A stretch of DNA of 64,000 bases from Nonomuraea polychroma (GCF_004011505.1 NZ_SAUN01000001.1:3286001-3350000), one strand, 5' to 3'; shown: positions 43,449 through 52,175, numbered from the stretch's first letter. Numbers and translations: made by a program. Notes: a model not told the origin generated them from the letters alone.

Positions 43449-44231
43449 TCAGGGCAGCCAGCTGACCCGGCCGCGCAGGAACGCGTACCCGACGAAGGCG
43501 ACGGCGTCGATGAGCGTGTGCGCCACCACGAGCGGCATCGCGCGCCCCCACCGCTGGTACAGCCGCCCGAACACCACGCCCATCACCACGTTCCCGACGA
43601 ACCCGCCGAACCCCTGATACAGGTGGTACGACCCTCGCAGCAACGACGAGACCGCGATCGCCTTCCACGGACCCCACCCGGCCTGCCCGAGCCGGTGCAG
43701 CAGATACCCGGCGACCAGCACCTCCTCCAGCACGCCGTTCTGCGCTGCCGCGAGCAGCAGCACCGGCACCTGCCACCACACCTCGGGCAGCGCCCCGGGA
43801 ACGACCGTCAGGTTCACCCCGCTCGCCCACACCGCCAGGTAGAACGCCAGCCCGCTGCCGCCGATCGCGGCCGCGAGCAACGCCCCGCGCAGCGCGTCGC
43901 GCCCCGGCTCGCGCAGGTCCGCGCCGATGGTGCGCATGGACTCCCCGGAGCGCACCAGCAAGTACGCCACCAGCCCGACCGGCGCCACCGAGATCGCGAT
44001 CTGCACGAGCTGCAACGTCAGATCCAGCCAGGGCCGCCCCGGCGCCATCGAGCCGACGAGCACCGCCTGCTGGCTCTTCAGCTCCTTGGGCGCGGTGAGC
44101 GCCCCGACCAGCCGCACGAACGCGACCAGGGCGCTCGCGCCGAGCGAGACCGACAACACGACGAAGATCTCGGCCCGGATGAGCTTGGGCCCGAGCACGG
44201 GGGAGAGTGCGGTGGGAGACTCTGTGCGCAT
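43449..44231 (-). CDS. CPBP-family intramembrane metalloprotease (Abi)
   Basis: 260 residues with about seven membrane helices. CPBP motifs are present: NGVLEEVLVAGYLLHRL (EE pair), SSLLRGSYHLYQGFGGFVGN (second motif with His), and VVAHTLIDAVAFVGY (third motif with His). The family includes CAAX-type proteases and bacteriocin self-immunity proteins. No bacteriocin gene is in the window. Ends 40 bp from the acyl-CoA dehydrogenase start, and is on the same strand upstream of it. Confidence 0.9.
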   Translation of the reverse strand: MRTESPTALSPVLGPKLIRAEIFVVLSVSLGASALVAFVRLVGALTAPKELKSQQAVLVGSMAPGRPWLDLTLQLVQIAISVAPVGLVAYLLVRSGESMRTIGADLREPGRDALRGALLAAAIGGSGLAFYLAVWASGVNLTVVPGALPEVWWQVPVLLLAAAQNGVLEEVLVAGYLLHRLGQAGWGPWKAIAVSSLLRGSYHLYQGFGGFVGNVVMGVVFGRLYQRWGRAMPLVVAHTLIDAVAFVGYAFLRGRVSWLP

Positions 44232-44280
44232 GGCCGCAGGTTAGCGGCTGGCCGCTCGAATCTGGATAAAGGGAGATCGG

Positions 44281-44628
44281 ATGACGAAGGGGCCGCACGA
44301 CGTGCCCACGGCGGCGGAGCTCGTGGCCGCCGTGCGTGATTTCCTCGAGAGCGACGTGCTGCCGGCCGTCGAGGGACGGGTGCGGTTCCACACCCGGGTC
44401 GCGATCAACGTGCTGGGCATGGTCGAGCGGGAGATCGAGCTGGGCCCGGCGCAGGCGCAGGAGCACGCCGCGCGGCTGGCCGCGCTGGGCGTGGCCAGTG
44501 ACGCCGAGCTGGCCGCCGCCCTCCGCGGCGGCCGGATCGCCGACGACCACGACCTCATCGTGGCCCTGGAGGAGACCGTCCGGGCCAAGCTGGAGGTCGC
44601 CAACCCCGGCTACCTCGTGGAGGAGTGA
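44281..44628 (+). CDS. DUF6285-like protein, companion of ACAD/kinase modules
   Basis: 115 residues, soluble and helical. It starts with HDVPTAAELVAAVRDFLESD, has VRFHTRVAINVLGMVEREIELG and ends with ALEETVRAKLEVANPGYL. This matches small proteins annotated DUF6285 that commonly neighbour APH-like kinases and acyl-CoA dehydrogenases, which are both found just across the CPBP gene here. Role unknown; perhaps a partner subunit of the pathway. Convergent with the symporter gene, separated by a strong hairpin. Confidence 0.82.
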   Translation: MTKGPHDVPTAAELVAAVRDFLESDVLPAVEGRVRFHTRVAINVLGMVEREIELGPAQAQEHAARLAALGVASDAELAAALRGGRIADDHDLIVALEETVRAKLEVANPGYLVEE

Positions 44629-44632
44629 CCGG

Positions 44633-44662
44633 AGGCCCGCCCCCGGGGGAAGGGGCGGGCCT
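44633..44662. terminator. Bidirectional hairpin terminator
   Basis: AGGCCCGCCCC and GGGGCGGGCCT pair perfectly (11 bp) around an 8-base loop, in the 41-bp gap between two convergent genes. No long U-run follows on either side, as is usual in high-GC actinobacteria. Confidence 0.85.
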
Positions 44663-44669
44663 GCGGGGG

Positions 44670-46280
44670 TCAGTGCGAGCCCGTCAGGTCCAGGTCCTTG
44701 ACCTTGGGGTCGCCCTCGTCGGCGAAGTAGTCGTCACGCGAGGTCGCGTCCGGCCCGTCGGCCACCTTGAGCGCCCGGAACAGCAGCGTGCCCAGCGCCG
44801 CCACCACCAGGTTGACGATCACCGCCACGAACCCGACGTAGATCGTCATCTTGGTGTCGAAACCGAAGTTGGCCAGCGGGAACGCCGAGCCGCCGAAGTG
44901 CGCCTTGCCGGTGGCCGGGTTCGGGATGAGGTAGAGCATCCACATGCCCGCCGCCAGGCCGGCCGCCCAGCCCGCCATCAGGCCGCCCTTGTGGAACCAG
45001 CGCGTGTAGAGGCCGAGCGCCACCGACGGCAGCGTCTGCAGGATGATCACGCCGCCGATGAGCTGCAGGTCGATGGAGAACTGCGGGTCCAGCACCAGGA
45101 TGCACAGCACCGCGCCGACCTTGACCAGGAGCGAGGTCACCTTGGACACCTTGGCCTCCTGGGCGTCGGTGGCCTGCTTGTTGATGTACTCGCGGTAGAT
45201 GTTGCGGGTGAACAGGTTGGCCGCCGCGATCGACATGATCGCCGCGGGGACCAGCGCGCCGATGCCGATGGCGGCGTAGGCGACGCCGGTGAACCAGTCG
45301 GGGAACATGTCATTGAACAGCTGCGGCACGATCGTGTTGGCGTCCGGCTTGCCGTTCGCGTTCATGACCGGCTTGGTGCCCGCCGCGATCGCCATGTAGC
45401 CGAGCAGCGCGATCAGGCCGAGCAGGAGGCTGTAGGCGGGCAGCGCGGACATGTTGCGCTTGATCACGTTGCGGTTCTTGGAGGCCAGCACGCCGGTGAG
45501 GCTGTGCGGGTAGAGGAACAGCGCCAGCGCCGAGCCGAAGGCCAGGGTGATGTACTGCAGCTGGTTGGCGGCGTTGAGGGTGATGCCGTCGCCGGGTGCG
45601 GGCGAGGCGTCGAACTTGGCCTTGGCCGCGTCGAAGATCGACCCCCAGCCGCCCAGCTTGGCCGGGATGTAGATGACCGCCGCCAGGATCACGATGTAGA
45701 TCAGCGTGTCCTTGACGAAGGCGATCAGCGCGGGGGCGCGCAGGCCCGACTGGTAGGTGTAGGCCGCCAGGATCGCGAACGCGATGATGATCGGCAGGTG
45801 CCCGGTGATGCCCATCGCCTTCAGCACGGCCTCGATGCCGACCAGCTGCAGCGCGATGTACGGCATGGTCGCCACCAGGCCGGTGATCGCCACCAGCAGC
45901 GCCAGCGTCGGCGACCCGAAGCGGGCCCGGACGAAGTCGGCCGGCGTCACGAACCCGTGCACGTGCGACACCGACCACATCCTGATCAGGACCAGGAACA
46001 CCAGCGGATAGATGATCACGGTGTACGGCACGGCGAAGAAGCCCATGGCTCCCGCGCCGAACACCAGCGCGGGCACCGCCACGAACGTGTACGCGGTGTA
46101 CAGGTCACCGCCCACCAGGAACCAGGTGATCCAGGACCCGAAGTTCCGGCCGCCCAGGCCCCACTCGTTCAGGCTCTCGATGGTCTCGGGCCGCCGCCAG
46201 CGGGCCGCCACGAACCCCATGGCGCTGACGACCAGGAACAACACGACGAAGACGACCAGCTCGGTCGTGTGCTGGCTCAT
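44670..46280 (-). CDS. Sodium/solute symporter (monocarboxylate-type, SSS family)
   Basis: 536 residues with 13 predicted membrane helices. The family segments are WGLGGRNFGSWITWFLVGGDLYTAYTFV near the start, the HGFVTPADFVRARFGSPTLALL loop, and GIGALVPAAIMSIAAANLFTRNIYREY. The sequence is of the subgroup that carries monocarboxylates such as pyruvate, lactate and propionate (MctC/MctP-like) and is regularly preceded by a small DUF3311 protein, as here. Its ATG overlaps the DUF3311 stop. Substrate inferred from subgroup only. Confidence 0.92.
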   Translation of the reverse strand: MSQHTTELVVFVVLFLVVSAMGFVAARWRRPETIESLNEWGLGGRNFGSWITWFLVGGDLYTAYTFVAVPALVFGAGAMGFFAVPYTVIIYPLVFLVLIRMWSVSHVHGFVTPADFVRARFGSPTLALLVAITGLVATMPYIALQLVGIEAVLKAMGITGHLPIIIAFAILAAYTYQSGLRAPALIAFVKDTLIYIVILAAVIYIPAKLGGWGSIFDAAKAKFDASPAPGDGITLNAANQLQYITLAFGSALALFLYPHSLTGVLASKNRNVIKRNMSALPAYSLLLGLIALLGYMAIAAGTKPVMNANGKPDANTIVPQLFNDMFPDWFTGVAYAAIGIGALVPAAIMSIAAANLFTRNIYREYINKQATDAQEAKVSKVTSLLVKVGAVLCILVLDPQFSIDLQLIGGVIILQTLPSVALGLYTRWFHKGGLMAGWAAGLAAGMWMLYLIPNPATGKAHFGGSAFPLANFGFDTKMTIYVGFVAVIVNLVVAALGTLLFRALKVADGPDATSRDDYFADEGDPKVKDLDLTGSH

Positions 46281-46486
46281 TTCGTCATCCTGTACACGAT
46301 CGTGGTCGACACGACGCCGACCCCGATGAAGGCCAGCTGCAGCCAGTAGAACAGCGGGAAGCCCAGCAGGCGGGGCTCGTCACTGTTGAACAGGAACGTC
46401 ATCAGCGGCAGCACGATCGGCACGATCAGCAGCCAGTTCCAGGGGCTGCGATCGGTGCGCGGCTGCCCGGGTTCCCCGGTAGTCAT
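46277..46486 (-). CDS. DUF3311 small membrane protein
   Basis: 69 residues, two membrane helices (WNWLLIVPIVLPLMTFLFNSD and FYWLQLAFIGVGVVSTTIVY) joined by a loop with PRLLGFPLFYW. This is the usual accessory protein upstream of SSS-family symporters of this kind, and it overlaps the symporter start by 4 nt. It probably forms a complex with the symporter. The region upstream (46490-46755) is AT-rich and should hold the operon promoter. Confidence 0.9.
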   Translation of the reverse strand: MTTGEPGQPRTDRSPWNWLLIVPIVLPLMTFLFNSDEPRLLGFPLFYWLQLAFIGVGVVSTTIVYRMTK

Positions 46487-46785
46487 CGACCCTCCGATGC
46501 ATGGATCAGCGGCCGGCGGTGACCGGCTGCTGACAGGTAGTCAATGGAGGGAGAGTAGCTTTACGGTGGTATTAAACCCAATGTCCCTGATGTTACGGTT
46601 TGGCCTAAATGTCGGAACGCCGTCTCGACATATGAGACCCATAAGGGTGGCACCGTTCTGGGAGCTTAATTACCGGGACGCCGCCTGCAGATCAACGATC
46701 GGCGAATGGTCGGTTGCGCGCGCTGAACGGCAGCCCGCGGAAAACATGACATGAGATGTCCTCTTTCCCGGGAACGCTCGGCCGC

Positions 46786-47679
46786 ATGATTGCTTTGGTG
46801 GCGGGGTCGACCCGCGGCACGGGACGAGGAATAGCGGTGGCGCTGGGCGCGGCCGGCGCGACGGTCTACTGCACCGGCAGGAGCACGCGCGAGCGCCGCT
46901 CGGAGATGAACAGGCCGGAGACCATCGAGGAGACGGCGGAGCTGGTCACGGCGGCCGGCGGCACCGGCATCGCCGTCCAGGTGGACCATCTGGAGCCCGC
47001 CCAGGTGGCGGCGCTGGCCGAGCGCGTGGATCGCGAGCAGGGGCGGCTCGACGTCCTGGTCAACGACGTGTGGGGCAGCGACCACCTGTGGGAGTGGGAC
47101 ACCCCCGTGTGGAAACACGACATGGACAAGGGTCTGCGGCTGCTCCGGCTGGCCGTCGACACCCACATCATCAGCAGCGGACATCTCCTGCCCCTGCTGA
47201 TCAGGAACGAGGGCGGGCTGGTCGTGGAGGTCACCGACGGCACCTGGGCGTTCAACGAGACCCGCTACCGGCAGAACGTCTACTACGACCTGGCCAAGAT
47301 GTCGGTGAACCGGCTGGCGTTCGCCTGGTCCAAGGAGCTGCACCCGTACGGCGGGACAGCGGTGGCCGTCACGCCCGGCTTCCTGCGCTCGGAGGCGATG
47401 CTCGACAACTTCGGCGTCACCGAGGACACCTGGCGCGAGGCCAAGGTGCCCCACAAGAGCTGGCTGGTCTCCGAGACCCCCGCCTACGTCGGCCGCGGCA
47501 TCGCCGCGATCGCCGCCGACCCGGACAAACAACGTTGGTCGGGCAAATCCGTGGACAGCGGGCAGCTGGCCGAGGCGTACGGTCTCACCGACGTGGACGG
47601 CAGCCGCCCGCAGGTCTGGCGCTTCATCACCGAGGTCGAGGAGGCCGGCAAGGACGCCGACCCGGACGACTACCGCTGA
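46786..47679 (+). CDS. SDR-family oxidoreductase
   Basis: 297 residues from the ATG at 46786; an ATG at 46756 would add 10 residues but has no ribosome-binding site. Cofactor loop ALVAGSTRGTGRGIAVALG (TGxxxGxG type), Arg residues in CTGRSTRER that favour NADP, the VLVNDVWGS strand in place of the usual NNAG, and the active-site region with YYDLAKMSVNRLAFAWSKEL, where the Tyr-x-x-x-Lys pair is Y-Y-D-L-A-K. The C-terminal part is longer than in classical SDRs. Substrate unknown. Confidence 0.87.
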   Translation: MIALVAGSTRGTGRGIAVALGAAGATVYCTGRSTRERRSEMNRPETIEETAELVTAAGGTGIAVQVDHLEPAQVAALAERVDREQGRLDVLVNDVWGSDHLWEWDTPVWKHDMDKGLRLLRLAVDTHIISSGHLLPLLIRNEGGLVVEVTDGTWAFNETRYRQNVYYDLAKMSVNRLAFAWSKELHPYGGTAVAVTPGFLRSEAMLDNFGVTEDTWREAKVPHKSWLVSETPAYVGRGIAAIAADPDKQRWSGKSVDSGQLAEAYGLTDVDGSRPQVWRFITEVEEAGKDADPDDYR

Positions 47680-47681
47680 CG

Positions 47682-48650
47682 CTACGTGCGGCCGGCCGGC
47701 GGAGGCGGCCCACCGTAGAGAGCGGAGGTGCGGGCGGCGGCCTCGGCGACCATCGCCCGCAGCTCCGCCGGAGCCAGCACCTCCGCCTCCGGCCCGAACC
47801 GCAGCACCTGAGAGAACGCCACCTCCACCGACTCCACCGCCAAGTGCACGGTCCCGTCCGGCTGGAGCGAGCCGAGCGCGTCCGCCAGCGCGGCCGGGTC
47901 GGCGATGTGCCGCAACATGCGCCGCCCCCGCTCGCTCAGCCGCAACCTGATCACGTCCCGCAGCAGCGAGCGGGTGAACTCGGCCGACCGCTCCGCCCAG
48001 AAGGCGGCCAGATCGAAGGCGGGATCCCGGTCGAAGGTCTCGGCGAGCACGTCGATCGCCCCGAACCGGTGCACCCGGAAGACCAGGAACCGCGGCCCGA
48101 GCCGCGCCGCCAGATACCAGACGCCCGCCTTCAGCACCAGACCGTACGGCTCCAGCGTGCGCTGGTTGCCCTTGTACGCGGTCCGCACGCGGCGGTCGTT
48201 CCACACCGCCCTGGCCAGCGGCGCGAGCGCGGCCGGCGGCGGGTCGTCGCCGGCGAACCAGCCCGGCGCGTCCAGGTGGAAGCGTTGCGCCGCGGTCGAC
48301 GGCGCGTCGCGCAGGGCCGGGGACAACGCGGCGGCCGCCTTCAGCCGTGCCGTCGCCGCCACGTCCTGCAGCCCCATCTCCCGCAGCGCGGCCGGCACGC
48401 CCGACAGGAACAACGCCTCCGCCTCGGCCCGGTCCAGCCCGGTCAGCCGGGTGCGGTAGCCCTCGAGCAGCCGGTAACCGCCGCCCCGGCCGCGGTCGGC
48501 GTACACCGGCACGCCGGCCTCCGACAACGCCAGCACGTCGCGGTGGACGGTGCGCTCGGAGACCTCCAGCTCCTTGGCCAGCTCGGCCGCCGTCATCCCG
48601 CCCCGGCCCTGCAGCAGCAGGACCAGGGACATCAGCCGCGAGGCGCGCAC
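47682..48650 (-). CDS. YafY-type transcriptional regulator (HTH_11 + WYL)
   Basis: 322 residues from the GTG at 48650, giving the usual family opening VRASRLMSLVLLLQ; the internal ATG at 48632 would cut this. HTH is GGMTAAELAKELEVSERTVHRDVLALSEAGVPV, followed by a Gly-rich wing (DRGRGGGYRLLEGY). The WYL domain (about 140-225) has RAVWNDRRVRTAYKG and YLAARLGPRFLVFRVHR. WYL regulators sense nucleotides or other ligands. It starts inside the last 19 bases of the CocE-type hydrolase gene, so they are coupled. Confidence 0.92.
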   Translation of the reverse strand: MRASRLMSLVLLLQGRGGMTAAELAKELEVSERTVHRDVLALSEAGVPVYADRGRGGGYRLLEGYRTRLTGLDRAEAEALFLSGVPAALREMGLQDVAATARLKAAAALSPALRDAPSTAAQRFHLDAPGWFAGDDPPPAALAPLARAVWNDRRVRTAYKGNQRTLEPYGLVLKAGVWYLAARLGPRFLVFRVHRFGAIDVLAETFDRDPAFDLAAFWAERSAEFTRSLLRDVIRLRLSERGRRMLRHIADPAALADALGSLQPDGTVHLAVESVEVAFSQVLRFGPEAEVLAPAELRAMVAEAAARTSALYGGPPPPAGRT

Positions 48651-50230
48651 AGCGGGAACACCACGGCCGAGGGCCGGTCGGGGGAGTGGAACACCTCGAC
48701 GTCGGCGGGCACCATCGGGCCGCCCGCGCCGAGCGGGTGACCGGTGCCGGGATTGCGGGCGATCGTCGGGTACGCTCCGGCGGCCACGTGCACCCGGATC
48801 CGGTGGTCCCGCCGGAACCGGTGCGCGATCGGCCACAGGTCCACCTCGACCCGCCGCACGTCATCGGCCTCGGGCGCGGGGCCGAGCCGGCGCACGCCCT
48901 CGCACACGTTGAACGAGCGCCCGTCCGGCCACACGTCGCAGACCCGCACCACCACGTCCACGTACGGGGTGCTGGAGCGCACGAACACCTCCGCGCGTAC
49001 CGGGCCGATCATCTCCACGCCCGACTCCAGCGCCGGCGAGCTGTAGACGAGCACGTCGCGACGCTGCTCCAGCCGCCGCTGGTCGCGTGGCCGGGAGTCG
49101 CCGAGCAGCACCGGCCCGCCGATCACCGGCGTCGGATGGTCGGGGTGGTAACGGAAGCGGTCGGGCCCGGCCTCCCGCGCCCCGTCGGCGCCCACCCCTT
49201 CTGGGCCCAGCCCGAACCCGTGCTGCAGGTGCCAGCGCTGCTCGCGCATGCCCGGCACCGGCCAGTCCGGATAGTCGCGCCACTCCTCGGCGCCCGTGAC
49301 GTAGATCCGCACGGGGTCGGGCCGCAGCCGGGACGTGTCGCCCATCAGGTGTGCCCGGAACCACGCCGACGCCTCGGCCATCGTGGGCCGGGCGTGCCGC
49401 GTGTCGATGTGGTACCAGGGCCCGATCGTCAGGTAGGGCCGCCGGCCCGCCGCCCGCAGGGTCGCATAGTCCTTCAGCTGCCACGGCAGGAACACGTCGT
49501 ACCAGCCGCCCAGCATGGTGACGGCCGCGTCCACGTCGCCGACCTTCAGGGAGAAGTCCCGCTTGTCCCAGTACGGCACCGCCGGGTCCGCGTGATGCGT
49601 CACCAGGTCCTGGAAGAACGGCAGCGGCCGGCCCGCCGACACCAGGTCCAGCTCGGCCACGGGCCGGCCGGACAGCACCGCCTTGCGGGTGAGCCGGGGC
49701 GCGGTCCACAGCGCGGCGCCGCCGAAGCGGCGCGACATGGCGTCGGTGAGCGTGGTCCAGCTCAGCGCCGACTCCAGCGCGAACGCGCCGCCCACGTAGG
49801 CGGCGTCCCTGAACTGGGAGGCGGTGATCTGCACGGACATGGCCTTCAGATCCGGCCCGGCGTAGGGCGCGACCGCCCACTGCGTGTAGCCGAGGTAGGA
49901 AGGGCCGAACATCGCGAACGAGCCGCCGTACCAGGGTTGCTCGCGCAGCCAGGCCACGGTCGCCAAGCCGTCGTCGTGCTCGTCGCCGAGCGGGTCGAGC
50001 AGGCCGCCGGAGCCGAAACCGCCCCGGCAGCTCTGGATCACGACATGGAAGCCCTGCCGGGCGAAGCCGCGGCCGTAGAGCCAGGCGAACGGCCCGCGCC
50101 GGCCGTAGGGGGAGCGCATCAAGATGACGGGGGCCCGCTCGCCCGTGGCCGGAGCGTAGTGGTCGGCCAGCAGCGTCACGCCGTCGGGCATCGGCACCGG
50201 AAGATCGCGGTGGAGCCGCACGCGTCTCAT
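48632..50230 (-). CDS. CocE/NonD-type hydrolase (peptidase S15 fold)
   Basis: 532 residues. Catalytic residues: Ser in MFGPSYLGYTQW, Asp in LGGWYDVFLPW, His in GPWYHIDTRH. The N-terminal VILMRSPYGRRG and CRGGFGSGG and the C-terminal jelly-roll domain (PXPP_C: YSSPALESGVEMIGPVRAEVFV to VDVVVRVCDVWPDGRSF) are all present. The family includes cocaine esterase and X-Pro dipeptidyl peptidases; this protein could cleave esters or peptides. No signal peptide, so cytoplasmic. The ATG follows a TACT-N4-AGTA dyad directly, leaving almost no leader. Confidence 0.92.
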   Translation of the reverse strand: MRRVRLHRDLPVPMPDGVTLLADHYAPATGERAPVILMRSPYGRRGPFAWLYGRGFARQGFHVVIQSCRGGFGSGGLLDPLGDEHDDGLATVAWLREQPWYGGSFAMFGPSYLGYTQWAVAPYAGPDLKAMSVQITASQFRDAAYVGGAFALESALSWTTLTDAMSRRFGGAALWTAPRLTRKAVLSGRPVAELDLVSAGRPLPFFQDLVTHHADPAVPYWDKRDFSLKVGDVDAAVTMLGGWYDVFLPWQLKDYATLRAAGRRPYLTIGPWYHIDTRHARPTMAEASAWFRAHLMGDTSRLRPDPVRIYVTGAEEWRDYPDWPVPGMREQRWHLQHGFGLGPEGVGADGAREAGPDRFRYHPDHPTPVIGGPVLLGDSRPRDQRRLEQRRDVLVYSSPALESGVEMIGPVRAEVFVRSSTPYVDVVVRVCDVWPDGRSFNVCEGVRRLGPAPEADDVRRVEVDLWPIAHRFRRDHRIRVHVAAGAYPTIARNPGTGHPLGAGGPMVPADVEVFHSPDRPSAVVFPLCAPRG

Positions 50231-50246
50231 GTACTAACCAGTAACA

Positions 50247-50280
50247 GATGCCGCCCGGGGTGCGGTAGCCCGGGGGCATC
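50247..50280 (-). terminator. Hairpin terminator after DUF4394 gene
   Basis: GATGCC-G-CCCGGG (50247-50259) pairs with CCCGGGGGCATC (50269-50280), with one bulged base and a 9-base loop. It lies 8 bp beyond the DUF4394 stop and 16 bp before the hydrolase start, so it separates two genes on the same strand. Confidence 0.75.
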
Positions 50281-50288
50281 GTAGGGGG

Positions 50289-51152
50289 CTACCTATCCAG
50301 CTGGACGGCGATGTCGGTCACCTGGCGGCTGCCCGGGAACGTTCCGACGAGGTTCGCCGCGCCGGTCAGCAGGTTCACCGTGTAGAAGCGGTACGCGCCG
50401 CGGACCTTGAGCGTGGCGTACGCGGTGTTGGACACCGTCACGCCGTTGCTCAGACTGCTGTAGACGTCGAACCCGGCGTCGGTGGCGGCGTCCACGCCGA
50501 GCTTGCCGGTGGGGGCCAGGTTGCCGGCGTTGGCGGGGGACTGGACCGCGATCTGGTCGTTCATGGTGTCCACGTCGAACAGGGTCGTCGCGGTGGCCGC
50601 GTTCAGGTCGTTGTTGGTGTAGCCGGCGCCGGTCACGCCGGTCGCGGTCGCCCCGGCCGTGGCGGGCGGCACGGGCGGGTTGGTCAGCGTGCCGTCGGTG
50701 GCGGTGGCGCCCCGGGCGGGCGCGCCGTTCGGGTCGTCGATGTTGTGCCGCAGGTTCTGGCCGGTGTCGCTGATCACCCGCAGCCGGTTGGCGGCCGGGT
50801 TGAAGTCGACGCCGAAGGTCCGGCCCTGCAGGTCGACGGTCAGCTGCGACACCTTGGTCGCCCGCGCCCGGTCGTCGAGCGTGTAGACGCCGCCCCGGTC
50901 GCCGACCGCGTACAGCCGGCCGTCCTGGACGCGGTAGTCGATGCCGACGACCCTTCTGTCGCCTCTGAGGCCGCTGATCCGGCCGGCCCGGTCGACGTTG
51001 CCCGGGTTGTCGCTACGGAAGACAACCAGATCGCCGGCGGTGGTCAGGCCCGCCACGAGCGGTCCGGCGTTGCGCTGCTGGGCCTGCGCGGGCGAGGCCA
51101 GAACAGCGCCCGCGCCGAGGACGGCGACGGCGAGCGCCAGGTGCTTACGCAT
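50289..51152 (-). CDS. Secreted DUF4394 protein
   Basis: 287 residues from the ATG at 51152, with AAGGAG 7-8 bases upstream. Residues 1-25 are a Sec signal peptide (KHLALAVAVLGAGAVLASPAQA). The mature part is a beta-rich domain with LVAGLTTAGDLVVFRSDNPG, a repeated GIDYRVQDGRLYAVGD / GVDFNPAANRLRVISDTGQN pattern, and TLFDVDTMNDQIAVQSPANAG; these are the marks of DUF4394, a propeller-like domain found in secreted or cell-surface proteins of unknown function. Extracellular. Confidence 0.92.
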   Translation of the reverse strand: MRKHLALAVAVLGAGAVLASPAQAQQRNAGPLVAGLTTAGDLVVFRSDNPGNVDRAGRISGLRGDRRVVGIDYRVQDGRLYAVGDRGGVYTLDDRARATKVSQLTVDLQGRTFGVDFNPAANRLRVISDTGQNLRHNIDDPNGAPARGATATDGTLTNPPVPPATAGATATGVTGAGYTNNDLNAATATTLFDVDTMNDQIAVQSPANAGNLAPTGKLGVDAATDAGFDVYSSLSNGVTVSNTAYATLKVRGAYRFYTVNLLTGAANLVGTFPGSRQVTDIAVQLDR

Positions 51153-51213
51153 CAGATCTCCTTTTGTGGGGTGTTGCCTTGCTCCTTTCTTCGCGGCTGG
51201 GATCGTTGTGGAT

Positions 51214-51250
51214 GAGACCCCGCCCGGCATTTCGGGCAGGGCGGGGTCTC
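51214..51250. terminator. Perfect 12-bp hairpin
   Basis: GAGACCCCGCCC (51214-51225) and GGGCGGGGTCTC (51239-51250) pair without mismatch around 13 bases. It could terminate transcription coming from the TetR gene on the minus strand, or mark an edge of the mobile-element remnant to its right. Confidence 0.5.
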
Positions 51251-51281
51251 TGCGGCGTGTTACGGGGTTGCCCGGTCCGGG

Positions 51282-51446
51282 ATGAATGCGGTCTCCGCCA
51301 CGGGATGGCCGCCGTCAGGCGAGCCATCCCGGAGCGCGAAGCGCGAGCCGCCCGGCGCATCAGGCCGGGCGGCGTTCGCGGCGCGCCGCGAGCTGCCGCG
51401 TAAGCGGCACGGGAATCCCCGGTCCTTCAGGGCGGGGAGCAGGTCG
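51282..51446 (+). mobile_element. Probable right-end remnant of an IS200/IS605 (tnpB-type) element
   Basis: The segment ends with GGGAATCCCCGGTCC, TTCA, then GGGCGGGGAG and AGGTCGA, a hairpin (51417-51437, CCCCG/CGGGG) of the kind found at the right end of actinobacterial IS605/IS1341 elements. The plus-strand frame through it reads like the disordered C-terminal tail of a TnpB protein (ending RHGNPRSFRAGSRSS), and the preceding 130 bp carry stacked hairpins as an omega-RNA scaffold would. No tnpB body is present, so it is a solo end, either a deletion remnant or a non-autonomous element. Based on pattern recognition, not on a search. Confidence 0.45.
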
Positions 51447-51593
51447 AGCCTCTGTCGAGAAGGGTGAAGAGATCTTGTCCGGAAAGCAAGAGGTGTCGTA
51501 AATATGACGTGACCGGCTGAAATGTAATCTGGTCAGCAGATCCAGCGCCGTGCGCGCCGTAGTTGCCCGCGGGCCGTTCCATGAACGCCTCGG

Positions 51594-52175
51594 CTAGACC
51601 ATCGTCACCGCCGGGCGATACCCCATCTGCTTCATGATCGCTATGAGGTACGCCTTGATCATCGCGAAGCCCTCGTCGTCGGGATGGGAGCCGAGATGGT
51701 TGAGCACGGCGCCGGTCAGCAGCTCCTGCACCACATCCAGATCCAGCTCCGCCGGCAGGTGGCCGAGATCGCGCGCGTGGACGAGCGTCTCGCGCACCAT
51801 CGCCGCCCGGCGCCCGCTGTTGACGCTGCGGTAGGTCATGGGGAGCTCGGGATAGTCGTCGCGGGCGGCGTAGACCCGGCGCAGCAGGCGGCGGTTGCGC
51901 GGCACCGCCAGATGGGCCGCCCAGTCGCCGAGCATGTGGTCGACGTCGCGCCAGCCGGTGAAGGACGGGTCGTTGTCGCGGTTGGACCACTCCAGAGCCC
52001 GCACCAGCAGGGTGGTCTTGTCGGCGTAGCGGCGGTAGACCGTGGCCCTGGTGACCCCTGCCCGCCGCGCGACCTGCTCGATGCTGGTCTGCTCGGCGCC
52101 GACCTCGATCAGCAGGTCCAGGGCGGCGGCCAGGATGGCCGTGTCCGCCTCCTGACTGCGTGGCCTGCCCACCAT
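51594..52175 (-). CDS. TetR-family regulator of the P450 operon
   Basis: 193 residues. HTH: ILAAALDLLIEVGAEQTSIE, then QVARRAGVTRATVYRRYADKTTLLVRAL. It begins one base after the P450 stop codon, so it is the second gene of a P450-TetR operon. A perfect palindrome upstream of the P450 gene (53399-53419) is its likely operator, giving autoregulation. Ligand unknown, perhaps the P450 substrate. Confidence 0.92.
   Translation of the reverse strand: MVGRPRSQEADTAILAAALDLLIEVGAEQTSIEQVARRAGVTRATVYRRYADKTTLLVRALEWSNRDNDPSFTGWRDVDHMLGDWAAHLAVPRNRRLLRRVYAARDDYPELPMTYRSVNSGRRAAMVRETLVHARDLGHLPAELDLDVVQELLTGAVLNHLGSHPDDEGFAMIKAYLIAIMKQMGYRPAVTMV

Larger units (their letters stand above)
51153..51593. 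other. Structured intergenic region (441 bp)
   Basis: The gap lies between two minus-strand genes and is unusually rich in perfect hairpins: 51214-51250 (12 bp), 51302-51330 (GGGATGGC/GCCATCCC), 51347-51373 (GCCGCCCGG/CCGGGCGGC), 51394-51409 (TGCCGC-GTAA-GCGGCA) and 51417-51437. The right part resembles an IS200/IS605 right end (separate entry). No protein-coding gene is supported. Confidence 0.6.

Noticed and set aside
44625..46349. Long plus-strand open frame opposite the symporter
   Set aside because: His/Arg/Asp-rich translation typical of antisense to a membrane-protein gene; the symporter on the minus strand is clear.
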